Assembly: GCA_947461205.1 (NCBI GenBank)
Contig: CANHJG010000037.1
Location: forward strand, 1 to 41,146
DNA length: 41,146 nucleotides
Direction of reading: 5' to 3'
Source: Opitutia bacterium
GTDB lineage: Bacteria > Verrucomicrobiota > Verrucomicrobiia > Opitutales > Opitutaceae
In this document: one piece after another, positions 19,263 to 26,798 of the stretch
Layout of the letters: every line of letters begins with the position of its first letter
Numbering within the stretch: the stretch's first letter is position 1
Program-made: the position numbers and the translations under genes
Notes under the pieces: model-generated
Told to the model about the DNA's origin: nothing
The model's database searches: none
Seen by the model: the letters and a program-made list of their open reading frames with translations, nothing else

Positions 19263-19282
19263 GCGAGGAGCGGGCGGGGACC

Positions 19283-21610
19283 TCAGGTGGGGTCGCCGCG
19301 CGGGAGCGTGAAGTGGAAGGTGGCGCCGTGGCCGAGGACCGACTCGATCCAGATCCGGCCGCCCTCGGTTTCGACGATCTTTTTGACGACGGCCAAGCCG
19401 ACGCCGGTCGACTCGACTTCGTCGCGCGGCGCAAGGGTTTGGAATAGCTGGAAGACGCGTTCGAAGTATTTTTCCTCGATGCCCGGGCCGTTGTCCGCGA
19501 TGGAAAAATGCCAGAAGCCGTCGGCGGCGACGCAGGTAAGGGTGACCCGGCCGGCGGGTTTTTCGATGTATTTGACGGCATTGGACAGCAGGTTTTGGAA
19601 GAGCTGCTGGGCCTTGGTGGGGTCCATCCGGATTTGGGGCAGGTCGGTCGCCACGGCGACGGTGATGTGGGCGGGCGGCGCAAGCATCTCGAGCGTCCCT
19701 CGCACCAGCGCGTCCAGCGAGACGACGGTCTGGCTGCGGTGGGTGCGACCCGCGCGGGAGTAGCTGAGGATGCCGTCGATCAGGCCGCTGAGGCGGGCCA
19801 CGCGGCCACCGATCATCTGGAGCTGCTCAGCGCCTTCCGGCCCGAGCTTTTCCGCGTAGTCCTGCTGCAGCCAGTTGGCCAGCGAGCCGATGCCGCGCAG
19901 GGGGGCCTTCAGGTCGTGGGAGACGACATGGGCGAAGTCGGAAAGCTCGCGGTTCACCTGCACCAGCTCCTGGGCGCGGGCTTCCAGCCCCGCCGAGAGG
20001 GCCTGGATTTTCCCCTCCGATTCGACGGCCACGGTGTCGTCGCGACACACGCAGATGAGTCCGCCGTCCGGGGTGAGGGTGAGGGTCAGCGCTTCGGTGA
20101 AGTGGGTGCCGTCGAGGCGCCGGGCCCGGGCGCGGCCGTGCCAGTGGCGGTGGGCGAGCAGCTGGGGAAAGACTTCGGTCTGGATCCGGGTGAGTTCCTC
20201 GGCGTCATAGAGGATGCGCCAGTTCTTGCCCACCAGATCTTCGCTGCAGGCGAAGCCAAAAATGGTGGCATGGGCGGCGTTGACGTAGGTATAGGCTCCC
20301 GACCCGTCGAGCAACGCGAGGCCGTCGCTGGCCGCATCCATGGTGGCGAGGTGCTGCAGGCGAACCGAGGCGTTTTCGAGGGCGAGCTGGCGGAGTTGGT
20401 CGCGTTCGGCGAGGGCCTGGTTGGCCTGGTCGAGGCGGTCGGCGCGGTCCTGCAGCTCCTGGTTCAGCCGGCCGATCTTCAGCTGGGTTTCCTCGCGCAA
20501 GTCGGCCATCCGCACGTCGTGAATGATGGTGGCGTAGGTGGAGAACAGCGGTTCGAGCTGATCGACGATGGCCTGGTCGTATCCGTCCATCCGGTTCGCG
20601 ACGCCGATCATGCCGACCAGCTCGCCGCCGTGCCGGATGGGCACGCCGAGGAAGGCATTCAGCGGAGGGTGACCCGGTGGCAGGCCGCCCCGGCGGGGAT
20701 CGGTGGCGGGCGAGTTGGAAATCACCATTTGGCCGGTGGTGAGGACGGCGCCGAAGAGGGTCTGTAGATTGCGGAACTCGAGGCCCTGCGCGTGGTGTTG
20801 GTCGAAAAAGGCGCGCATCTCGTCGTTCCAGGCGATGTTGGTGATCGCCTGGGTCTTGAGGTAGGGCTGCCCGGCCGGATCGCGCAGCACTTCGGCCACA
20901 AAACCGTAGTTGCTTTCGGTATATTCGAGCAGGAGCTGGAGCAGCCGGGCAAAGGTGGCCTTGCGGCCGTTTTGCACGAGGTGGCCGGTGAGCAATTCGC
21001 GGACCGCAGAGAGCAGGTTGTTCACGCGGACGGTGCGGCGTTCGGCGGCGGTCGCACGCGCCAGCGTCTCGCGCATCAGGGCCTCCGCCCGCTCGGCTCC
21101 GGCGATGCGGGCCTCGAGATCCCGCCGCACCAGACGCAGCTCCAGTTGGACAATGATTTGGCGCCCGAGCCGCGCCAAGGCCGCGCGCTGCGCGTCAGAC
21201 AGGTGCCGCGGGACGCGGTCGATCACGCAGAGCGTGCCGATGCGGCTGCCATCCGGCGCGATGAGGGGCGAACCGGCGTAAAACCGGATGTCCGGGGCGC
21301 CCGTCACCAGGGGATTGTCGCCAAACCGGGGATCAAGGGTGGCATCGGGGACCTCCATCACCTCGGGCGTGCGGATGGCGTGGTCGCAGAACGCAAGTTC
21401 CCGCGGGGTCTGGGTTTCGGCCAAGCCGACCCGGCTCTTGAACCATTGCCGATCGGCATCGATGAGAGAGATGAGCGAAATGGGCGTGTCGCAAATCTGC
21501 GCAGCCAGAATCGTGAAGTCGTCGAACACGTCCTCCGGGCTAGTATCCAAAATTTCGTAGCGTCGGAGCTGGCCAAGGCGCGCGACTTCGGTGGGCGACG
21601 GAGCATTCAT
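19283..21610 (-). CDS. GAF-GAF-PAS sensor histidine kinase (phytochrome-like output)
   Basis: 775 aa from the ATG at 21610; an in-frame TTG lies 19 codons upstream. GAF1 (about 20-165) begins with the familiar 'YEILDTSPEDVFDDFT'. A second GAF (195-375), a coiled-coil linker (380-420) and a PAS domain (420-530) follow. HisKA has 'SHDLKAPLRGI' (His565), the HATPase has the N-box 'NLLSNAVKYI' (Asn677), 'DNGPGI' and 'GVGLAVV'. There is no membrane helix and no receiver. No conserved bilin-binding Cys context was recognised, so light sensing is not claimed; GAF1 resembles non-chromophore GAF kinases. It probably signals to the Rcp1-like receiver encoded 20 bp downstream. Confidence 0.92.
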   Translation of the reverse strand: MNAPSPTEVARLGQLRRYEILDTSPEDVFDDFTILAAQICDTPISLISLIDADRQWFKSRVGLAETQTPRELAFCDHAIRTPEVMEVPDATLDPRFGDNPLVTGAPDIRFYAGSPLIAPDGSRIGTLCVIDRVPRHLSDAQRAALARLGRQIIVQLELRLVRRDLEARIAGAERAEALMRETLARATAAERRTVRVNNLLSAVRELLTGHLVQNGRKATFARLLQLLLEYTESNYGFVAEVLRDPAGQPYLKTQAITNIAWNDEMRAFFDQHHAQGLEFRNLQTLFGAVLTTGQMVISNSPATDPRRGGLPPGHPPLNAFLGVPIRHGGELVGMIGVANRMDGYDQAIVDQLEPLFSTYATIIHDVRMADLREETQLKIGRLNQELQDRADRLDQANQALAERDQLRQLALENASVRLQHLATMDAASDGLALLDGSGAYTYVNAAHATIFGFACSEDLVGKNWRILYDAEELTRIQTEVFPQLLAHRHWHGRARARRLDGTHFTEALTLTLTPDGGLICVCRDDTVAVESEGKIQALSAGLEARAQELVQVNRELSDFAHVVSHDLKAPLRGIGSLANWLQQDYAEKLGPEGAEQLQMIGGRVARLSGLIDGILSYSRAGRTHRSQTVVSLDALVRGTLEMLAPPAHITVAVATDLPQIRMDPTKAQQLFQNLLSNAVKYIEKPAGRVTLTCVAADGFWHFSIADNGPGIEEKYFERVFQLFQTLAPRDEVESTGVGLAVVKKIVETEGGRIWIESVLGHGATFHFTLPRGDPT

Positions 21611-21691
21611 CGGGGTGACGGCGGCGGTTTTGATCCGCGAGGTCGGACAGGGTGGATCGGAGGACAAGGGGGAACCAGGGCGCCGCCAGGA

Positions 21692-22765
21692 CTATTTCCG
21701 CGGCGCCTCCGGCAGGGTCAAATAAAACACCGTTCCGCCGGCGGTGGGCAGAATTTTCAAATCGCCGGAAGCGAGGGCCGCGACGCGACGCACCAGGTCC
21801 AGGCCCGGCCCCGGGACCGGCAGAACCGAAGGCCCGGGGTGGACGGCGGCGGCACCGGCGGGCCGCGGTACGCCATCGGAGCAGTCCACTGAAATGTGAT
21901 ACGCTTGTCCTTCCCGGCGACCGGTGACGCGAACCGGGATCCCTTTGGCCGAGCCTTCGAAGGCGGCTTCCAGCAACTGGGCGAGGGTCAGCAGCCAATG
22001 GGTCAACGGCACCGGCACCGGCACCTCTTCCAGGAGCAGAACGAGATCGGGGCTCCGATTCATTTTTTGCGCGACCGCGGCGCAGTTTCGGCGGGCGCCT
22101 GCCAGCCAATCCGAGGTCGTGACCGTGCGGTAGGTCTCCGCGAGCTGGGGACTGGAGCTGGCAATCTCCCGGACGACACCGACCTTTTCGATCAGCTCGA
22201 GCAGCTGCTCGGCCGAAGATTGCATCATCTCCGCCGCCTGCGTGACTGCGGCCGCGGGGATGGGTGTTCCCGGCAGTGCAGTCGCGCGCAGCAACTCGGC
22301 GAAACCGAGCATGCTGGTGAGCGGCGTGCGGAAGTCGTGGTGCAGGGAGCGGCCCAACAATCCGTCGAGCCGTTGTTTTCGCTCTCGACGACTAATGCGG
22401 AGGCTGATCGAGCGGAGCAGCTCATCCGGGTCAAACGGTTTGGGAATGTAGTCGTCGACTCCGATCCGCAGTCCGGCGCGGATGTCCGTGAGGCCGGATT
22501 TGCCCGACAGGAAGATCACGGGCACATCGGAGGCGGTCTGGTGAGCGCGGATGTGCTTGAGCAGCGAATAGCCGTCGCCTTCGGCCATGAAAATGTCCGC
22601 CAGAACGAGGTCGGGGCAGGCTTGGCCGAACGATTCGATCGCCCGCGCCCCGCCGGAAGCCGTCGTAACCTGATAGCCGTTGAGCTCGAGCAAGTCGGCG
22701 GTCATGGCGCGCAAGACGGGGTCGTCCTCTGCGAGCAGAATGCGGTGACCGGAAGAAGGCATCAT
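21692..22765 (-). CDS. REC-HisKA protein with degenerate ATPase domain
   Basis: 357 aa from the ATGATG at 22765; the frame is open upstream but that part is a shadow of the neighbouring gene. REC (about 7-125) has Asp57 in 'DLVLADIFMAEGDG' and Lys109. HisKA has 'LHHDFRTPLTSMLGFAELL' with His143. The C-terminal region keeps the position and ending of a HATPase ('GGTVFYLTLPEAP'), but the N-box Asn is absent ('LLEAAFEGSA'), the DxGxG motif is replaced by 'VDCSDGVP', and the G2 loop is weak ('GPGLDLV'). It may not bind ATP. If so, it could still accept phosphate from a partner kinase as a phosphotransfer protein. It lies 16 bp after the PAS kinase gene. Confidence 0.88.
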   Translation of the reverse strand: MMPSSGHRILLAEDDPVLRAMTADLLELNGYQVTTASGGARAIESFGQACPDLVLADIFMAEGDGYSLLKHIRAHQTASDVPVIFLSGKSGLTDIRAGLRIGVDDYIPKPFDPDELLRSISLRISRRERKQRLDGLLGRSLHHDFRTPLTSMLGFAELLRATALPGTPIPAAAVTQAAEMMQSSAEQLLELIEKVGVVREIASSSPQLAETYRTVTTSDWLAGARRNCAAVAQKMNRSPDLVLLLEEVPVPVPLTHWLLTLAQLLEAAFEGSAKGIPVRVTGRREGQAYHISVDCSDGVPRPAGAAAVHPGPSVLPVPGPGLDLVRRVAALASGDLKILPTAGGTVFYLTLPEAPRK

Positions 22766-22781
22766 CGTGAAAAAGGGGGAA

Positions 22782-23834
22782 CTAGCGTTCGGCCTTAGCC
22801 GGCAAACGGAGGGAGAATTCGACCCGGGGTCCCGAGGCGACCCGGTAGGAAAGGGTGCCGCCGAGGCGCAGCATGGCGGCACGGGCGATGGCCAGACCGA
22901 GGCCGCAACCGGGAGTCTGGCGGGCATTGGTGCCGCGAAAGAACGGGGTGAACAGCTGGGCGACTTCGTGGTCGGGCAGGCCGGCGCCGTGGTCGGAAAC
23001 CACGAGCTCCAGCCCCTCGGCGAACTCCGTCGCACGCAGGGAGGACTCACTTCCGGCCGGCGCGAATTTCAGGGTGTTCGAGAGGAGGCATCCGACGGCC
23101 GTGCCCAGGAGGCCAGTGCAGACCCACCAGCGGCCGCGCACGGCGCTGAGACAGGTCAGAGCGACCGAGGTCCCGGGACAGGCTTCCCGGGCCCGCTCGG
23201 TCAGCCGGCCCAACCACTCCGAAACGTCGGTCGGCTCCGGCGCTTGGACCGGCCCATCGAGCACGGTTGCGTCCAAGCGTTCAACTTGATCGAGCAAAGC
23301 GGCCGACTGGACGACGGATTCGTCGATCGCCGCCAGCCACCGGTGCTCTTTGGAGGAGGCGGCGGGCTGGTAATGTTGGGTGAGCAGAAAAGTGGCCGTG
23401 CGCACCGCCGCGATTTGCGATTTCAGGGCGTGGGTGAGGGTCGGCAGAAACGCCGCCGGAAGCGGCACATCCACCTGTCCGAGAAACAGCGGGGACTTGA
23501 GCGCGGGGGCCTCGAGGGGGTGCAGGGTGACGGAGGCCCCCTGGGCCAAGCGGAGCACGGTGAGCCGAAGGGAGAGCGTTTTTTTCTCAGGGCCGAAGCG
23601 CAACCGGGCCGTGGCGGTCTCCCCGGGACTGAGGGTTTGAACCAAGCCTTCGAACCGTCGGGCGTCTTCCGCGACCAGCAACGCGGGCCAAAGTGAACCG
23701 GGAAGGAGCGGGCCCACGCGGGCGAGAGCGGCCCGCGCCGCGGCGTTGCTGTTCACGACCCGGCCGTCGGCCCCGACGATCAAAAGCGGTTCGGGAAGCA
23801 GGTCGCCGGGGCAGGGTACGGGCGGAATTCGCAT
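22782..23834 (-). CDS. PAS-domain histidine kinase
   Basis: 350 aa, no membrane helix. The N-terminal PAS-like domain (about 12-108) includes 'PLLIVGADGRVVNSNAAARA'. The dimerisation region carries 'LTHALKSQI' with His135 as the candidate phosphosite, an unusual H-box that lacks the usual H-E/D-x-R/K-x-P. The HATPase is intact: N-box 'GCLLSNTLKFAP' (Asn253), 'SDHGAGL' and 'GCGLGLA'. It may supply the ATP-binding function that the next gene appears to have lost. It lies 53 bp after the LuxR-type regulator and 16 bp before the REC-HisKA gene. Confidence 0.88.
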   Translation of the reverse strand: MRIPPVPCPGDLLPEPLLIVGADGRVVNSNAAARAALARVGPLLPGSLWPALLVAEDARRFEGLVQTLSPGETATARLRFGPEKKTLSLRLTVLRLAQGASVTLHPLEAPALKSPLFLGQVDVPLPAAFLPTLTHALKSQIAAVRTATFLLTQHYQPAASSKEHRWLAAIDESVVQSAALLDQVERLDATVLDGPVQAPEPTDVSEWLGRLTERAREACPGTSVALTCLSAVRGRWWVCTGLLGTAVGCLLSNTLKFAPAGSESSLRATEFAEGLELVVSDHGAGLPDHEVAQLFTPFFRGTNARQTPGCGLGLAIARAAMLRLGGTLSYRVASGPRVEFSLRLPAKAER

Positions 23835-23887
23835 GATCGGCTGGAGACGGTGGGGCGGCGTTTGGACGGGTGGGCGCTGGGCGGCGG

Positions 23888-24595
23888 TTAGACGCTCTGG
23901 TGCCAGCCCATGAGGCCGTTGCGCAGAGCATAATCCACGAGCTCGCGGTGGGTTTTCGCCCCGATCTTGTCCATCAGCACGGTGCGCATTTTGTAGACGG
24001 TAAAGGGGGAGAGGTTCATCACCGCGCCCAGTTCCTTGGCGTTGTCGCCGCGGGCTAGCCGGGACAGCAGGCGCACTTCGCGGGTGGTGAGGTCCAAGTT
24101 TCCGCGCCGCTCGAGCTTAAGCTTTACTTCGGTGCCAATTTCCCGCGCGGTGCCTTGGCCAAAATAGGTGCAGCCCAACCGAACCTGGCCGAGCGCTGTT
24201 TCGATCTCGGCGAGTCCGGCCGTCTTCTGCAGATAGCCGACCGCGCCGAGGCGAATGGCGGTGTTGACCGAGTGGGGTGTAACCTGACTGCTCAAGATCA
24301 ACACGGCCGGAGGGCTCGCCCTGAGCATCAGCGCTTCCATGATGCCGAAGCCTCCGGAATCGGGGAGATGCAGGTCGAGCAGCACCAGATTGACCTCGCG
24401 GCGGTCGACCGCCGCGAACAGTTTTTCCGGGTCGTCGCCGCACCCGACGACCGAGGTCTGGGACAACGTGGAAAGGTGATCGGAGAGCAAATCCCGAAAG
24501 CACTGGTGATCGTCAAAAATCCAAAGGGTCAAGGTGCCCGACGAGGTGACGGCGTTGTCTGCGGGGTGGGCACTGATCGCGGGCGCGGATTTCAT
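23888..24595 (-). CDS. NarL/LuxR-family response regulator
   Basis: 235 aa from the ATG at 24595; the upstream open frame begins at a TTG and is not needed. REC (about 22-140) has 'DDH' at 28-30, Asp74 in 'LVLLDLHLPDSGG' and Lys124 in 'YLQKT'. The HTH (167-225) reads 'LTTREVRLLSRLARG' then 'LSPFTVYKMRTVLMDKIGA', a standard LuxR-type DNA-binding domain. It is the first gene of the signalling block and its only DNA-binding output, so it is the best candidate for the end of the pathway. A palindrome lies in its upstream region. Confidence 0.93.
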   Translation of the reverse strand: MKSAPAISAHPADNAVTSSGTLTLWIFDDHQCFRDLLSDHLSTLSQTSVVGCGDDPEKLFAAVDRREVNLVLLDLHLPDSGGFGIMEALMLRASPPAVLILSSQVTPHSVNTAIRLGAVGYLQKTAGLAEIETALGQVRLGCTYFGQGTAREIGTEVKLKLERRGNLDLTTREVRLLSRLARGDNAKELGAVMNLSPFTVYKMRTVLMDKIGAKTHRELVDYALRNGLMGWHQSV

Positions 24596-24940
24596 GGGCG
24601 GGTGGGTGCTGCTTTGCGGACGGGACGCGGAGCGGGCGGACGGATCAAAGCGGGCGGGAAGAAAGAAATCGTGCGTGGTCTGAACGGGAGGGGTTATGGA
24701 ACTACCCAAAGTTTGGGCAATACCGCCGAATGGAAAGAAGGAGGACTACTTAGCGTTTGGCCGATGCAGCGGTGCCGAAGGGAGTGAACGGCGCACGGGC
24801 CCGGGGGAGCGCCGGGGCGGCGGCATTCAGGCCGGCGCGGCCTGGCCCCGACCGGGGACTGGCCGCCACGGCTCCGGTTGCCCGCCCTTTCCCCAGGCCC
24901 ACTGGGGGGGCACCGCGGGGTGGCGGAGCGGCCAATAACA
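24596..24940. other. Intergenic region between signalling block and collagen-like gene
   Basis: No gene is supported. The left part holds the candidate promoter and palindrome upstream of the LuxR-type regulator. The middle part (about 24770-24930) is extremely GC-rich and its open frames are Gly/Ala/Arg-rich without domains. Confidence 0.4.
24693..24720 (-). promoter_or_regulatory. Candidate promoter with palindromic operator for the signalling block
   Basis: On the minus strand, TTGCCC (complement of 24715-24720) and CATAAC (complement of 24693-24698) are 16 nt apart and resemble -35 and -10 boxes. The perfect inverted repeat CCCAAA-G-TTTGGG (24705-24717) overlaps the -35-like box and the spacer. 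Its position about 110 bp upstream of the regulator start would suit an operator, possibly for autoregulation. Seen by eye only; sigma factor preferences of this group are not well known. Confidence 0.35.
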
Positions 24941-24962
24941 ACGGCGGCCGAAGGGCCGCCGT
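24941..24962 (-). terminator. Intrinsic terminator of the collagen-like gene
   Basis: A perfect 9-bp stem ACGGCGGCC/GGCCGCCGT with a 4-nt loop lies 30 bp after the stop of the collagen-like gene. On the minus strand it is followed by TGTTATTGG, a T-rich tail. Confidence 0.65.
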
Positions 24963-24992
24963 CGCTGTGTATCCGTTAACCATTACACAAAA

Positions 24993-25856
24993 TCAGTTCT
25001 CGGTTTCGTTCTGGGATGAGCCTTGCGCAAGTTTTTGGGCCGTAATCTGCCAAACTTGGCCGCTGCTGGATTGCGCCCAAACGACACCCAGTCCCCGGTT
25101 CTCCGCGGAGGCATAAGCGGCGAGAGCCTCCGGCCAGTTTTGATAGACGGGGAAATGGCCGCTCGCGCCGGCGGCGCCCGGCGCGCCCTGCGCTCCGGTG
25201 TCGCCCCTCGCGCCCGGGGAACCCGGCCCCCCCGTGAGGCCTTGGGCACCGGTGTCACCCTTGCCCCCTTGGGCGCCCGGGGCGCCGGTATCTCCTTTGA
25301 AACCCTGAAGGCCCTGCTCGCCCTTTTCGCCTGGGCTGCCTTGGTCGCCCTTGAGGCCTTGGATCCCCTGGATGCCCTGGATGCCCTGGATGCCTTGGTC
25401 ACCTTGGTCGCCCTTGAGGCCCTGGATTCCCTGAATGCCTTGGTCCCCTTTGTCGCCCTTCGGGCCGACCGCCCCGACGACGAACTCAAATACATCGGTG
25501 CCGGCCGTCCCGGAGCCGAACGAAACCATCAGACGGTAGGTGCCAGGAATCAAGGCGGTAGCGGGCAACGTCGCGGTGATGTCGCGCGTGCCGGCGTGAT
25601 ACACGGCCGGGATGGTCATGATCGCCGAACCGGTGCCGGACAGGGAAACGACCAAACCGCCCTTGAATTTCTCGAAGTTGACGCCCGAGATGAGCAGGGT
25701 GCTGGCTGTGACGTTTTCCACGCGGGCAATCACGACCTGATTGCTGGAGAGCAGCGATTGGGCTTGGGCCTGGAGCCGGGGCGCGGCACTCAAGGCGAGT
25801 CCGGTGAGGGCGACGGCGCAGAGCCGGCGGAGGAAGAAGAGACGGGAGGTGATCAT
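24993..25856 (-). CDS. Exported collagen-like protein with IPT/TIG-like N-terminal domain
   Basis: 287 aa. A signal peptide (residues 1-30, 'RLCAVALTGLALSAAPRLQA') is followed by an Ig-like domain (about 38-128). Phrases such as 'LLISGVNF', 'ITATLPATALIPGTYRLMV' and 'DVFEFVVGA' resemble IPT/TIG or DUF-type cell-surface domains that often precede collagen stretches. Residues 131-232 are 34 uninterrupted Gly-X-Y triplets, rich in GIQ, GLK, GDQ and KGD steps that stabilise triple helices. A 55-aa tail ('YQNWPEALAAYASAENRGLG...') ends the protein and might act as a trimerisation cap. It should form a secreted or surface trimer; the partner is unknown. The DNA shows 9-bp periodicity and a 63-bp imperfect duplication. 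It has its own terminator. Confidence 0.9.
   Translation of the reverse strand: MITSRLFFLRRLCAVALTGLALSAAPRLQAQAQSLLSSNQVVIARVENVTASTLLISGVNFEKFKGGLVVSLSGTGSAIMTIPAVYHAGTRDITATLPATALIPGTYRLMVSFGSGTAGTDVFEFVVGAVGPKGDKGDQGIQGIQGLKGDQGDQGIQGIQGIQGIQGLKGDQGSPGEKGEQGLQGFKGDTGAPGAQGGKGDTGAQGLTGGPGSPGARGDTGAQGAPGAAGASGHFPVYQNWPEALAAYASAENRGLGVVWAQSSSGQVWQITAQKLAQGSSQNETEN
25341..25466. repeat. Tandem repeats inside the collagen-like gene
   Basis: The phrase TTGGTCGCCCTTGAGGCC recurs at 25341 and 25404, giving a 63-bp (21-aa) imperfect tandem duplication. Between them are consecutive 9-bp units of the type CCTGGATGC that encode Gly-Ile-Gln. Such repeats can change length by slippage. Confidence 0.7.
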
Positions 25857-25897
25857 GATGTGGTGGCGTTATTCTGTCGGAGTGACGTATTGACGGT

Positions 25898-26031
25898 TTG
25901 AATTCGGCCTGATTTCCGGAGAAACCTGCCGCTGCGACGATCTACGGTTGAAGCCGCCGCGGGCGGCAATCATCGGCTGCAGGCAGTAACGCGTAGGGCT
26001 GGTTTGGTCCGGTTCCGGTTGAATTCGGCCT
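25898..26031. repeat. 13-bp direct repeat 121 bp apart
   Basis: TTGAATTCGGCCT occurs at 25898-25910 and at 26019-26031, each followed shortly by TTTCCGG. The two copies flank about 108 bp. It could be the footprint of an old insertion or duplication. Confidence 0.45.
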
Positions 26032-26286
26032 TTCCGGTCCGGCGGATGGGTAGTGTCCGTGATTTTTGGTGACAGCGGCCGCAGCGGGCGTATCCGCCGG
26101 CCCAGGCCGTAGCGCGGCCCAAAACCGCCAACCGGGTTTTCCGGAGCGCCACTCTAACGCGCGGGACGCGGGAGAAACGTCCGGGTCGTTTCTGTCCCCC
26201 AATCCGCCGCCGCAGTCCGTGGGGCGCTCAGGCGGTTTTGGCCGTTGACGCCGCGGCCCGAGGCGGGCGGGAAAGGCCCGGTCGGC

Positions 26287-26466
26287 TCGCAGCTCACGGC
26301 CGGTGTCGCGCGCGTTGACCGGCGCCGTGGGGGCATCAATCAACTCGAGCGCAGCGATCACAAAATGCACCCGGTGATCCGCCAGCACCCAGTCGCGTCG
26401 GTCGGGCGGCAACCGCAGCTGAGTCGCTCGATCACTATCCGGGTCTCGGGTCATCTCCCGTTGCAT
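26287..26466 (-). pseudogene. Transposase N-terminal remnant (IS1182/IS5-like, DUF772 type)
   Basis: The minus-strand frame reads 'QLRLPPDRRDWVLADHRVHF' then 'VIAALELIDAP', which matches the conserved opening of IS1182-type transposases, of the form 'LLPPDLRDWLPEDHLARFV'. The likeness begins about 13 residues after the Met at 26466 and fades after about residue 60. The rest of the transposase, including the DDE catalytic core, is missing. I read it as a dead insertion-sequence fragment. The family label is from memory of the motif, not from a search. Confidence 0.55.
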
Positions 26467-26798
26467 CGCCCTGACCAGGCAAAGTATCACTTTAAGTCTT
26501 ACAGCCTGCGAGGGCGTTCGCGTATCGAAGGACGTCCCACCTCAGCGCTGGGCTGGCTCGCCCCGTGAAACCGCGCGGCGTGCAGAGCCCCCCCGGAGGT
26601 CCGACCGGGCCGGCGTCGATTCGCGCCGCCTGGCCCGATGGCCCGGGGCGAAGGGGCAAGGACCGAGGTCAATTTCACCGGCGCCCGAGACCGCAGCGCT
26701 TTTCAGCGTGCTATCGCGACCGGACCCGGCAACAAGATGCGGTGCTCCGGCGGCCGTTCCGCTTCCGCCGGCCTTCAACCCCACGGTATCCCCAATCC

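Larger units (their letters stand above)
25857..26798. other. Decayed intergenic region with IS remnants
   Basis: Contains a transposase N-terminal remnant (26287-26466) and a 13-bp direct repeat TTGAATTCGGCCT (25898-25910 and 26019-26031), both listed separately. A sequence GGTAGTGTCCGTGATTTTTG (26047-26066) looks like the kind of end seen in some insertion sequences, but no inverted partner was found. Promoters for the collagen-like gene (left) and the MFS gene (right) should lie here; none was clear. Confidence 0.45.

Noticed and set aside
25365-25400. Short regular repeats suggesting a CRISPR-like array
   Set aside because: They are 9-bp codon repeats for Gly-Ile-Gln without spacers, inside a coding region.
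25023-25901. Plus-strand frame of 292 codons opposite the collagen-like gene
   Set aside because: Its Leu/Asp/Ala repeats are the antisense of the Gly-X-Y codons; the minus strand has signal peptide, Ig-like domain and terminator.
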